From: Bacteroidota bacterium
Lineage (GTDB): Bacteria; Bacteroidota; Bacteroidia; Bacteroidales; WCHB1-69
Direction of reading: 5' to 3'
DNA length: 48,142 nucleotides
Assembly: GCA_023413895.1 (NCBI GenBank)
Contig: JAEZOU010000029.1
Coordinates: forward strand, 1 to 48,142
This document shows, in pieces, positions 18,505-26,002 of this stretch. The stretch's first letter is position 1; each line of letters opens with the position of its first letter. The position numbers were made by a program, and so were the translations under genes. Under the pieces are notes generated by a model, which was not told the origin of the DNA, did no database searches, and worked only from the letters and a program-made list of their open reading frames with translations.

Positions 18505-18690
18505 GCGTGAGGGATTGCAGCGGTTATGAGCGCCGGTTTTAGTATTTTGTTTTTAGAACTTAATGCTTAGAATTGGATTTTAGAGGAAATTTGAAGCGAG
18601 AGAACTAGGCGCGAAATTTGAGCGGAAAGCCCGACGGCGAGCGCGAGGCTTGTGCGAAGGTGATGAGCCGGCACGCCCAAATAAAAAAAA
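18505..18690 (+). repeat. Structured interspersed repeat, copy A
   Basis: A G+C-richer element between two ATP-grasp genes. It starts with GCGTGAGGGATTG and ends with GCACGCCC plus an A-run. Three blocks recur in copy B on the other strand: 26 bases at 18519-18544, 16 bases (ATTTGAGCGGAAAGCC) in the middle, and 29 bases at 18662-18690. The first block matches from AGCGGTTATGAG to TTTTAGTA. The ends can pair (GCGTG with CACGC, GCCGG with CCGGC), which suggests a long folded RNA or a small non-coding mobile element. The middle differs between copies. No ORF of note lies inside. From memory, similar GCGTGAGGGATTG...GCACGCCC elements occur in other Bacteroidota. Confidence 0.8.
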
Positions 18691-18723
18691 AAGAAAAACT
18701 AAAAATGTGATAAACAGATAGAT

Positions 18724-19626
18724 ATGAAAAAGTTATTCTTCGTGATAGGGAAGTGGTTTAAAATTTGGCTAACCTGGATTTCGCCAAAATTGAATACAGA
18801 AGCACTCTATTTTTTTCATTTTAAACGGAGGATAGACCTAAAAAATCCTAAAACGTTAGATGAAAAAATACAGTGGTTGAAGTTCAATCGCTACTATCCG
18901 AACCCGTTGGTGACGCAATGTGCTGACAAATATGCTGTGCGCGAATATGTTGAAAAGTGTGGTTGCGGAGAGATTTTGAACGAAATTTATGGCGCTTACG
19001 ACAGCGTAGATGAGGTGCCTTGGGAGCAACTACCCAATCAATTTGTACTGAAATGGAACTTTGGCTGTGGGCATAATCTAATTTGTTTTGATAAATCGAC
19101 TTTAGATATTAATGAAGCAAAACGAAAATTGAAAAAATGGTATAAAGAGCATAAAACCTTTTATATGATCTATTCGGGAATGCAATATAAGGACATTGTG
19201 CCGAAATTGATATGTGAAAAGTTGATAGAAACAGAAAATGGGAAGTTGCCGTTGGACTATAAATTGTATTGCTTTAATGGCAAGCCCGATAGCGTTTTGT
19301 TGTGTGCCAACCGCGATACGGAAGGGCACAATGCTGCATACTATTTCTTTGATAAAGATTGGAAATTGAAACGTTACAACAAACGTGGATTAGAAGCGCC
19401 AGAAGATTTTACTCTTCCGAAACCTGAAAATTTTGAAAAATTGTTTGAATATGCTACCATTTTGGCGCAACCTTTTCCTTTTGTGCGTGCAGATTTCTAT
19501 TTAGAAAATGGAAAAATAACCTTTGGGGAATTAACCTTCACGCCAGCAGGAGGTTTCGATCCTAACCGCTTACCCGAAACTCAAAGGTTGTTTGGCGATA
19601 TGGTAGATTTAAATTATAAAGCGTAG
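18724..19626 (+). CDS. TupA-like ATP-grasp protein
   Basis: A 300-residue protein of the TupA-like ATP-grasp family, named for a teichuronopeptide biosynthesis gene and widespread in capsule and exopolysaccharide loci. The conserved opening PKTLDEKIQWLKFN lies near residues 40-55 and CADKYAVREYV near 73, with the ATP-binding segment VLKWNFGCGHN near 108-118. The PLDYKLYCFNGKP segment near 180 and the C-terminal VRADFYLENGKITFGELTF metal-site region near 258 complete it. The gene starts after the repeat copy and ends two bases before the ligase/polymerase gene. It differs from the ATP-grasp gene upstream, so the locus has two separate ATP-dependent ligase-like enzymes. Confidence 0.85.
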   Translation: MKKLFFVIGKWFKIWLTWISPKLNTEALYFFHFKRRIDLKNPKTLDEKIQWLKFNRYYPNPLVTQCADKYAVREYVEKCGCGEILNEIYGAYDSVDEVPWEQLPNQFVLKWNFGCGHNLICFDKSTLDINEAKRKLKKWYKEHKTFYMIYSGMQYKDIVPKLICEKLIETENGKLPLDYKLYCFNGKPDSVLLCANRDTEGHNAAYYFFDKDWKLKRYNKRGLEAPEDFTLPKPENFEKLFEYATILAQPFPFVRADFYLENGKITFGELTFTPAGGFDPNRLPETQRLFGDMVDLNYKA

Positions 19627-19628
19627 AG

Positions 19629-20849
19629 ATGACGTCTCCTAAGGTTTTGATGGTTTGGTTGCAAAGAGTTCTGCTGACGATACTTTTGATATTGGCGGCG
19701 TTCTCGTACCATCCTCTTTTCCTACAGTCAGAGACACTATCACTCAATCTTTATGTATATGCTATCACGCTGATGCTTCTGTTGCTCAATTTTTATCCGA
19801 AGCGCATTCTGAATATGCGTTTCCTACCAGCCTTTCTGCTGCTGGCAATGGTTGTTATTGCGGCAGCGTTAGTTTTTAAGTCGATAGGATTTGCTGGCGA
19901 ATATCTCTCTGAAATTCCAGCCATTCTACTGCCTTGCGTATTGATGATAATTGGGCACAATGCGCCGATTCCTACAAAAGATTGGGTTGTTATACTACTG
20001 ATTTACTGTGCAAGTTTAATATTTGTACTTTCTACGCAGATTATGACTAATATCGGTGCATTTCAGATTGCTGAAGAGTACATTATGGGCAGTGAGAAGA
20101 ATGCTGCCGGCGTAATGTTGGCGGTAGCAATTGTTTCTTTGCTGTTGCTTTACTTTGCGCACCGCGACAAACTGAGTTTCCCTATGCGTTGCGTAACACT
20201 TGCCATGTTGGCCGTTTTACTTTTGGTAATGGTAACCCTGCGCGCACGTGGAGCCATGTTAACCGTAGGAATTTGTGCCATTATTGCATTATTGCAAATG
20301 TGTAGATTTAAACATGAAAACCACTTCTTTCGCTATCTGAAAATATTAGGTGGTGGTGCAATCGTGCTACTCTTGTTACTACTTGTATGTGGATTCCCCA
20401 TAATGTCGATTTATGATTATTTTTACGATTCCTTTTTTCTAAATAAAACGGGCGATTTTTCCTCTGGAAGAATGGAACGTAATATTGCTGCTATAGAGGT
20501 GATTCGCGAAAGTCCAATTTGGGGTAAAATGGTATATAATGTTGATATAAAATGGGTACACAATTACTTGCTTCTGAAGCTTTCCGATTATGGAATAGTG
20601 GGCGCATTACCTTTGCTACTTTCCTACTTCTATCTTATCTTTTTTGTAGTGAGAGAACATCTGAAGAAAAATAGTTTTACCTTTGAAAATATAGGTTTTT
20701 GGGTATTGTTGGTACTGCTCATTATCAGTTTAGTAGAACCTTCACTACCATACGCACCTGGAACTGCGGTCACGCTATCATACTTGCTATTAGGTTTTAG
20801 CTTGAGGCAGATTTCGTTGAATGAAAAGAGAACATTAAACCTAAACTGA
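19629..20849 (+). CDS. O-antigen ligase/polymerase family membrane protein
   Basis: A 406-residue polytopic membrane protein with about ten or more hydrophobic segments. It has the Wzy_C-type pattern: a periplasmic loop containing SSGRMERNIAAIEVIRESPI near residues 277-296, then WGKM and VHNYLLLKLSDYGIVG near 307-325. These features are shared by WaaL-type ligases and some Wzy polymerases, which sequence alone does not separate. Its start codon follows the TupA-like gene by two bases and it ends four bases before the glycosyltransferase gene, so it is clearly in the same operon. It would act on the periplasmic face after flipping of the glycan. Confidence 0.85.
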   Translation: MTSPKVLMVWLQRVLLTILLILAAFSYHPLFLQSETLSLNLYVYAITLMLLLLNFYPKRILNMRFLPAFLLLAMVVIAAALVFKSIGFAGEYLSEIPAILLPCVLMIIGHNAPIPTKDWVVILLIYCASLIFVLSTQIMTNIGAFQIAEEYIMGSEKNAAGVMLAVAIVSLLLLYFAHRDKLSFPMRCVTLAMLAVLLLVMVTLRARGAMLTVGICAIIALLQMCRFKHENHFFRYLKILGGGAIVLLLLLLVCGFPIMSIYDYFYDSFFLNKTGDFSSGRMERNIAAIEVIRESPIWGKMVYNVDIKWVHNYLLLKLSDYGIVGALPLLLSYFYLIFFVVREHLKKNSFTFENIGFWVLLVLLIISLVEPSLPYAPGTAVTLSYLLLGFSLRQISLNEKRTLNLN

Positions 20850-20853
20850 TAAT

Positions 20854-21870
20854 ATGAAAGTATCTGTTGTCTGTCCTATTTACAATGAGAAAAGATATAT
20901 CGAAGATTGTATTCTTTCGATTGTTGAGCAAGACTTTCCCCATTTGGAGATGGAGGTTCTGTTTGTAGATGGAATGAGTGATGATGGAACTCGCGAAGTG
21001 GTAAGAAATTATGCCGAAAAATATCCGTTTATTAAGTTGCTCGATAATCCTCAAAAGATTGTTCCGTATGCGATGAATTGCGGAATTAAAGAGGCAAAAG
21101 GAGAATTTATTGTGCGTTTAGACGCTCATGCTGAGTATCCTAAAAATTACTTTTCAAAGTTGATTACAGCAATACAACAACTAGATGGAGCAGAAAATGT
21201 AGGTGGAGTTTGTCTTACGCTACCTTGCAATTCTACAGCTCGCGCGCAAGCTATTGCCGCCGTGTTGAGTTCTCCGTTTGGAATGGGAAACTCATACTTC
21301 CGCATCGGCTGTAATGAGGTGAAAAGTGTGGATACTGTCCCTTTTGGTTGTTTTAGAAAGGAATTATTTGATAAAATCGGCTTTTATGATACGGAATTAA
21401 TTAGGAATCAAGATGATGAATTGAATGGTAGAATTATCAAAAATGGAGGTAAAATCTATCTGCTTCCAGAGTTGGAAATTCGCTATTTTGCACGCGATAA
21501 GGTTGCTAAGGTTTGGCGGATGTTTTATCAGTATGGACTTTATAAACCTTTGGTAAATAAGAAATTGGGTTCACCTGCTACGTTGCGTCAATTTTTTCCT
21601 TTACTCTTTGTTATAGGGTTGATTGTGGGTGGTGTGCTGAGTTCGTGTGTTCCCTACATCGTTTATCCTTACTTCGCTGTGCTACTTTTATATCTTGCTA
21701 TTGCGGAAACGTTGGCAGTGCGTGAAGCAAAAAAATCAAACTGCAGCGCGCTCCTTTTTTGGATGCCTATCGTTTTTGCTGCCGTACATATAGCTTATGG
21801 TTGGGGATATTTAGTAGGATTGATGAAAATTGCTCTAAAACGCCCTTTTAATGTAGAGTCAAATCGTTAA
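20854..21870 (+). CDS. Glycosyltransferase family 2, ExoA-like
   Basis: A 338-residue GT-A fold glycosyltransferase. The start MKVSVVCPIYNEKRYI is the nucleotide-sugar site, VDGMSDDGT lies at 38-46, the metal-binding region is RLDAHAEY at 88-95, and NQDDE near residue 175 is the likely catalytic-base region. VDGMSDDGT is the form seen in ExoA-type succinoglycan transferases. The C-terminal 90 residues carry two or three hydrophobic segments that would anchor it to the inner membrane. It is the only classical glycosyltransferase in this locus, so other transferases for the glycan must be encoded elsewhere. Confidence 0.9.
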   Translation: MKVSVVCPIYNEKRYIEDCILSIVEQDFPHLEMEVLFVDGMSDDGTREVVRNYAEKYPFIKLLDNPQKIVPYAMNCGIKEAKGEFIVRLDAHAEYPKNYFSKLITAIQQLDGAENVGGVCLTLPCNSTARAQAIAAVLSSPFGMGNSYFRIGCNEVKSVDTVPFGCFRKELFDKIGFYDTELIRNQDDELNGRIIKNGGKIYLLPELEIRYFARDKVAKVWRMFYQYGLYKPLVNKKLGSPATLRQFFPLLFVIGLIVGGVLSSCVPYIVYPYFAVLLLYLAIAETLAVREAKKSNCSALLFWMPIVFAAVHIAYGWGYLVGLMKIALKRPFNVESNR

Positions 21871-21898
21871 TTAGTTAAAAATCAATAATATAATTATC

Positions 21899-23725
21899 AT
21901 GAGAAAGAATCAAAATTCGGAAGAGATTACCCCACGTGAGGTGGCTCAATTTATCAAGGATTTGAAATATTGGATTTTGGCATCGCTTGCCGTTTTTCTC
22001 ATCTTTGCTTGGGTTTATACACGAAATGCTGAAAAAATCTATACAGCAACCGCAAAAGTGTTTCTCGACCTTGATGAACGTTATTATAATACAATTGTCT
22101 CTGATGAATTTGCTGAAATTCAACGTGTTACCATGCCAAAAACACGTACTAAGGTAGATTATGAAATGTCAATTTTACAATCTATTCCTGTAATTATGTC
22201 AGCTGTGGAAAGTAAAGCAATGAACATAAAATACTTTACGAAACCAAGAAGAGAAAAGGAGATGGAGTTGTACGGAAGCAAAGTGCCGGTTGTGTTTGCT
22301 TTTTGTGATTTAAAGTTAGATTCCTATCCGCAAGCAGAAATAGAACTTACTATCCACGATACAGCTACATATTCTATCGAAAGTATGGAACTGAAAGGTA
22401 GTAAATGTAATGTTGACAAGATGAAGAAAATTCGTTTTGGTGATACAGTATCTTGCCGAAAATATAACTTCTTAATCACCCTCTCGGAGAGTGGAATGAG
22501 TAAAATTCGATATGAAGAGTTGAAAATTGAAGCAACCTCTTCGATAAATATGGCATATTCCTTCTTAGACCATTTGACTTTGGTGAACAAACCTGTAAGT
22601 CAAAATATTAAACTTACCAATATGGTAAGCATACAATTCCAAAATCAGAATGCACAACGTTCAAAAGATTTCGTTAATGCATTGATCGATAATTATAATG
22701 CTATTACTTTTCAAGAGCGACGCGACGATATTCTTAACACGATCAATATTATTGATAAACGTTTGGAGGAGTTAGCAAAAGACTCTTCAGAGGTAATGCC
22801 AGCGGTTCAGCATTATCCTAATCCGCAGGTGGAAAACTCTTTGGTTCAGTACCTTATTCAGGTGCGTGAAGAGTCTCTCATCGCTTTGAAATCGGTGTCA
22901 CCAACTGCGCGCGTGGTCGATAAGGCTTCCTGCTCACGTATTTCTGCAAAACCCAATCCTAAAATGGTCTATATTGCCGCCGTTTTCTTCGGTATATTCC
23001 TCCCGATAATTGTTGAGATATTACGTAGAACTTTCCGTACAAAAGTTCTCTTCAGAAAAGATATTGAGCAAAATTGTGATGTGCCTATTTTGTCGGTGCT
23101 TCCCGCAAAAACGGATTGTCAATGCGCTGGAAAGCTAAAAATCTGTTCCATTTTTCAAAAGAAACCTATTCAGCCACGTATCTATGCTCATTTGCCAGCT
23201 GTTACAGTAATCACTTCGTTTTCATATCGTGAAAATAGTTGTGAATCAGCTATTCGTTTGACGCAGATATTGGAGCAGATGGGGAAAAAAGTGCTTTTGG
23301 TGGATATGAATTTCCATAACGATAAAATGGAACAAGATTCGTGGAAAAATCTTCCACAAAATGAAGGTGTTGCCGCTTGGATTGAGGAAAAAATCTCCGA
23401 TGTTAGTTCTCAAGTTGTTTCGATTGGAACCATTGCCAAAGCAAATTTTTTACCTGCTGGAAAATCCAACCTTGCTCCAAATGAACTCTTGCAATCACCT
23501 CGCCTTAATGCACTAATACAATTGCTAACAAATCAATATGATAATATCATTTTATTGTCCGCTCCATATTCACAATATGTTGATTCATTGTGTTTTAATG
23601 AGAAGGAAAGAACGACTCTATTTGTGATAAAAAAATCAGTAACAAAAATAGAGGAGTTAGAAGAATTCCAAAGAATTAGTGAAGAATCGCTGTTTGCAAA
23701 ACTTGCAGTTCTTTATTGTGAGTAG
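21899..23725 (+). CDS. Wzz/Wzc-like chain-length protein with a degenerate kinase domain
   Basis: A 608-residue inner-membrane protein arranged like a bacterial tyrosine kinase (Wzc) but probably inactive. Membrane segments lie at about 24-40 and 357-377, enclosing a periplasmic Wzz-like region. From about 430 the cytoplasmic domain keeps the fold of the kinase: KKVLLVDMNF stands where VLLIDADLR is expected. The Walker A site at 440-448 reads SFSYRENSC instead of the SxxPGEGK(S/T) pattern, so the catalytic lysine and both P-loop glycines are gone. The C-terminus ends LYCE with no tyrosine cluster. It is the last gene of the polysaccharide locus and most likely controls chain length structurally. 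Confidence 0.85.
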   Translation: MRKNQNSEEITPREVAQFIKDLKYWILASLAVFLIFAWVYTRNAEKIYTATAKVFLDLDERYYNTIVSDEFAEIQRVTMPKTRTKVDYEMSILQSIPVIMSAVESKAMNIKYFTKPRREKEMELYGSKVPVVFAFCDLKLDSYPQAEIELTIHDTATYSIESMELKGSKCNVDKMKKIRFGDTVSCRKYNFLITLSESGMSKIRYEELKIEATSSINMAYSFLDHLTLVNKPVSQNIKLTNMVSIQFQNQNAQRSKDFVNALIDNYNAITFQERRDDILNTINIIDKRLEELAKDSSEVMPAVQHYPNPQVENSLVQYLIQVREESLIALKSVSPTARVVDKASCSRISAKPNPKMVYIAAVFFGIFLPIIVEILRRTFRTKVLFRKDIEQNCDVPILSVLPAKTDCQCAGKLKICSIFQKKPIQPRIYAHLPAVTVITSFSYRENSCESAIRLTQILEQMGKKVLLVDMNFHNDKMEQDSWKNLPQNEGVAAWIEEKISDVSSQVVSIGTIAKANFLPAGKSNLAPNELLQSPRLNALIQLLTNQYDNIILLSAPYSQYVDSLCFNEKERTTLFVIKKSVTKIEELEEFQRISEESLFAKLAVLYCE

Positions 23726-23818
23726 AAACGGAATGAGATTGTTTTTTTTATGATATTTCAGTTTTTTTCAAGATTAATTGAATTATGTAGTTTTTCAATT
23801 TTAATCGAAAAATAGGTG

Positions 23819-23845
23819 TTTGCAATAGAAAAAGTATTACCTTTG
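23819..23845 (+). promoter_or_regulatory. Probable promoter of the YitT-family gene
   Basis: TTTG at 23819-23822 and TACCTTTG (followed by C) at 23838-23845, the -33 and -7 elements of a Bacteroidota promoter, 15 bases apart. This spacing is slightly short, but the -7 box is exact. Confidence 0.5.
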
Positions 23846-23899
23846 CAACGCTAAAAAATAAAGTGAAATAAAATTTAAATTATTGAAATAAAGTAAGTT

Positions 23900-24844
23900 A
23901 TGGAAAAAGTTTTGTCGCTTTTAAAAACAAAAAAGTTCTGGGTTGAGTTTATAATTATGACTGTGGGAATGATTGTAACGGCTTGCGCTGTTTATTATTT
24001 CCTTGTACCCAGTAAGCTTATTATCGGTACAATCTCTGGTCTTTCAATCGTAATCAGTGGAATCTGTGAACAATTTTTCGGGTTCCCGCTGAATGTATCA
24101 ACGGTTATTCTTGTTATTAATGCTATTCTATTAATTTTGGCTTACATATTGATAGATAAAGAGTTTGGTATTAAAACAGTTTATACGGCACTCATCTTAG
24201 GTCCTATGATTGGTGTGTTAGAGAAATGGTTTCCTTACGAAAATTATATAGATACAACAGCAGAGATACCTTCTATTATGGGTGACCTTTGGCTCGATCT
24301 TTGCTGTTTTGTACTTCTATTAAGTTTGGCACAAGCCGTGTTATTCAAGATTAATGCATCAACGGGTGGCCTCGATATTTTAGCAAAGATTGTAAATAAA
24401 TATTTGCACTTTGATATCGGTACATCTGTTTCTGTCGCAGGTTGGTGTATTTGTTGTACTGCATTTATGATTAATCCTGCTAAATTGGTTATTATTGGTT
24501 TAATCGGAACTTGGATTAATGGTTTAGTTGTTGACTATTTTACAGCAGGTCTTAATATGCGCAAACGTGTTTGTATTGTATCTAAAGATTACGAACGAAT
24601 TCGTCAATTTATCATCAACGACCTTCAACGTGGTTGTACCTTGTATGAGGTAATTGGGGGATACACTAACGAACGCTCTATTGAGTTGTTAAGTTTGTTG
24701 ACAAAGGATGAATTCTCTCAATTGATGACATTCGTAAACAAAAATAATATCAATGCATTTATTACGGCTGGAAACGTTAGCGAAGTATACGGCTTATGGC
24801 AAAAAGATAAGAAAAAACTTCGCAAGCATGTAGATGAAAGATAA
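23900..24844 (+). CDS. YitT family membrane protein (DUF161 + DUF2179)
   Basis: A 314-residue protein with five or six membrane segments in its first 215 residues and a cytoplasmic C-terminal DUF2179 domain (about 225-305). The conserved INASTGGLDILAKIVNKYL segment near residues 150-168 and the ERGCTLYEVIGGYTN-like stretch (here QRGCTLYEVIGGYTN near 240) are hallmarks. Function of the family is not established. It has its own promoter box and a strong terminator, so it is a single-gene unit between the polysaccharide locus and mscS. Confidence 0.9.
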   Translation: MEKVLSLLKTKKFWVEFIIMTVGMIVTACAVYYFLVPSKLIIGTISGLSIVISGICEQFFGFPLNVSTVILVINAILLILAYILIDKEFGIKTVYTALILGPMIGVLEKWFPYENYIDTTAEIPSIMGDLWLDLCCFVLLLSLAQAVLFKINASTGGLDILAKIVNKYLHFDIGTSVSVAGWCICCTAFMINPAKLVIIGLIGTWINGLVVDYFTAGLNMRKRVCIVSKDYERIRQFIINDLQRGCTLYEVIGGYTNERSIELLSLLTKDEFSQLMTFVNKNNINAFITAGNVSEVYGLWQKDKKKLRKHVDER

Positions 24845-24873
24845 AATTTCAGATAATTAATCTTTGAAATATT

Positions 24874-24905
24874 AGGCAAATCGTTTTTTCGATTTGCCTT
24901 TTTTA
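24874..24905 (+). terminator. Intrinsic terminator after the YitT-family gene
   Basis: AGGCAAATCG at 24874-24883 pairs perfectly with CGATTTGCCT at 24890-24899 across a 6-T loop and is followed by a T-run to about 24903. The right arm also contains the TTTG that probably serves as the -33 element of the mscS promoter. Confidence 0.92.
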
Positions 24906-24922
24906 TAAAAATGCTATCTTTG
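24893..24922 (+). promoter_or_regulatory. mscS promoter overlapping the upstream terminator
   Basis: TTTG at 24893-24896 and TATCTTTG (then C) at 24915-24922, 18 bases apart, an excellent match to the Bacteroidota -33/-7 layout. The -33 element lies inside the descending arm of the terminator stem. Confidence 0.7.
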
Positions 24923-25012
24923 CATTGCGTAAATATACTACTAGTATTTATTTAACATATTGAAAAATAAGAGTTTATAGAAAATATCAATAACAAAATT
25001 AATTTCTAAATT

Positions 25013-25831
25013 ATGAAAATTGAATCTTTATTAGCAGGATTACAACAATTTATTACAGATGTAGTCTTTAAAAATGTGCCTAAATTAATTCTTGCCCTCA
25101 TTGTCCTCTGGATTGGTTTGAAGTTAATTAAGGTATTGGTGAAAGGTATTAAGAAAATTATGAAACGTAGAAGTGTAGATGAATCTCTACAAGATTTTCT
25201 CTGCTCTTTAGTTGACATTGCGTTGAAAGTACTTTTGGTAATTACTGTTATGGGTATGATTGGTATTCAAATGACCTCATTTATTGCAGTAATTGGTGCT
25301 GCTGGTTTGGCAGTAGGTATGGCTTTGCAAGGAACTTTGCAAAATTTTGCTGGTGGTGTTATCATTCTGTTGATGCGCCCTTATCGCGTAGGTGATTATA
25401 TTGAACAAGGTGGCATTGCAGGTACTGTTTCTCATATCCAAATTTTTAATACAACATTGACAACCCCTGATAATAAGATTATTATCGTTCCGAATACTGA
25501 ATTAGCAACTAAAACGTTGATCAATTATTCAACAAGCGAAACACGCAGAGCAGATATTAAAGTAGGTATCGCTTATGGTGAGTCTATTGAAACTGCACGC
25601 GATATGATGCTCGAAATCGCGAAAAATTATCCAGCTGTTTTGGCAGATCCTGCAGCAATGGTTTGTGTTGCAAATCTTGGTGAAAGCGCTATCAATTTAG
25701 AACTCCGCGTTTGGGTAAAACAAGAACATTATTGGGATACCCTTTCAGAACTTCATCAAATTGTTTATGAGAAATTCCAAGCTAAAGGAGTTAAAATTCC
25801 TCATAATCAAATGTATGTTAAAAAAGACTAA
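25013..25831 (+). CDS. mscS: Small-conductance mechanosensitive channel, MscS family
   Basis: A 272-residue inner-membrane channel that opens under membrane tension to release solutes after osmotic downshock. Three membrane helices precede residue 125. The pore-lining third helix and hinge are clear: AVIGAAGLAVGMALQGTLQN near residues 91-110, followed by FAGGVIILLMRPYRVGDYIE. The beta domain contains IQIFNTTLTTPDNKIIIVPNTEL near 143-165, and the C-terminal vestibule domain ends the protein. Length is close to E. coli MscS. It has its own promoter and terminator. Confidence 0.96.
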   Translation: MKIESLLAGLQQFITDVVFKNVPKLILALIVLWIGLKLIKVLVKGIKKIMKRRSVDESLQDFLCSLVDIALKVLLVITVMGMIGIQMTSFIAVIGAAGLAVGMALQGTLQNFAGGVIILLMRPYRVGDYIEQGGIAGTVSHIQIFNTTLTTPDNKIIIVPNTELATKTLINYSTSETRRADIKVGIAYGESIETARDMMLEIAKNYPAVLADPAAMVCVANLGESAINLELRVWVKQEHYWDTLSELHQIVYEKFQAKGVKIPHNQMYVKKD

Positions 25832-25853
25832 CCTTCTATTTTTTTCACTTTTC

Positions 25854-25892
25854 AAAACGCTTCAGGATAACTTTTCTGGGGCGTTTTTGTTT
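25854..25892 (+). terminator. Intrinsic terminator after mscS
   Basis: AAAACGCTTCAG at 25854-25865 pairs with CTGGGGCGTTTT at 25876-25887 (ten Watson-Crick and two G-T pairs) around a 10-base loop, followed by TGTTTTT. Confidence 0.85.
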
Positions 25893-25934
25893 TTATCAGG
25901 TTGTCTGATTCTTTCCCCCAGATGAACTTCGCTT

Positions 25935-25966
25935 CTAGTTTTCTATAACTAATAGTAGAAAGTTAG
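25935..25966. other. Hairpin between convergent genes
   Basis: CTAGTTTTCTA at 25935-25945 can pair with TAGAAAGTTAG at 25956-25966 (nine Watson-Crick and two G-T pairs). It lies between the mscS terminator and the rmuC stop, without a T-run, so it is a structured element of unknown role. Confidence 0.3.
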
Positions 25967-26002
25967 TGTACTAAAGTCTCTTGTGTTATTTTACAATCTT
26001 GC

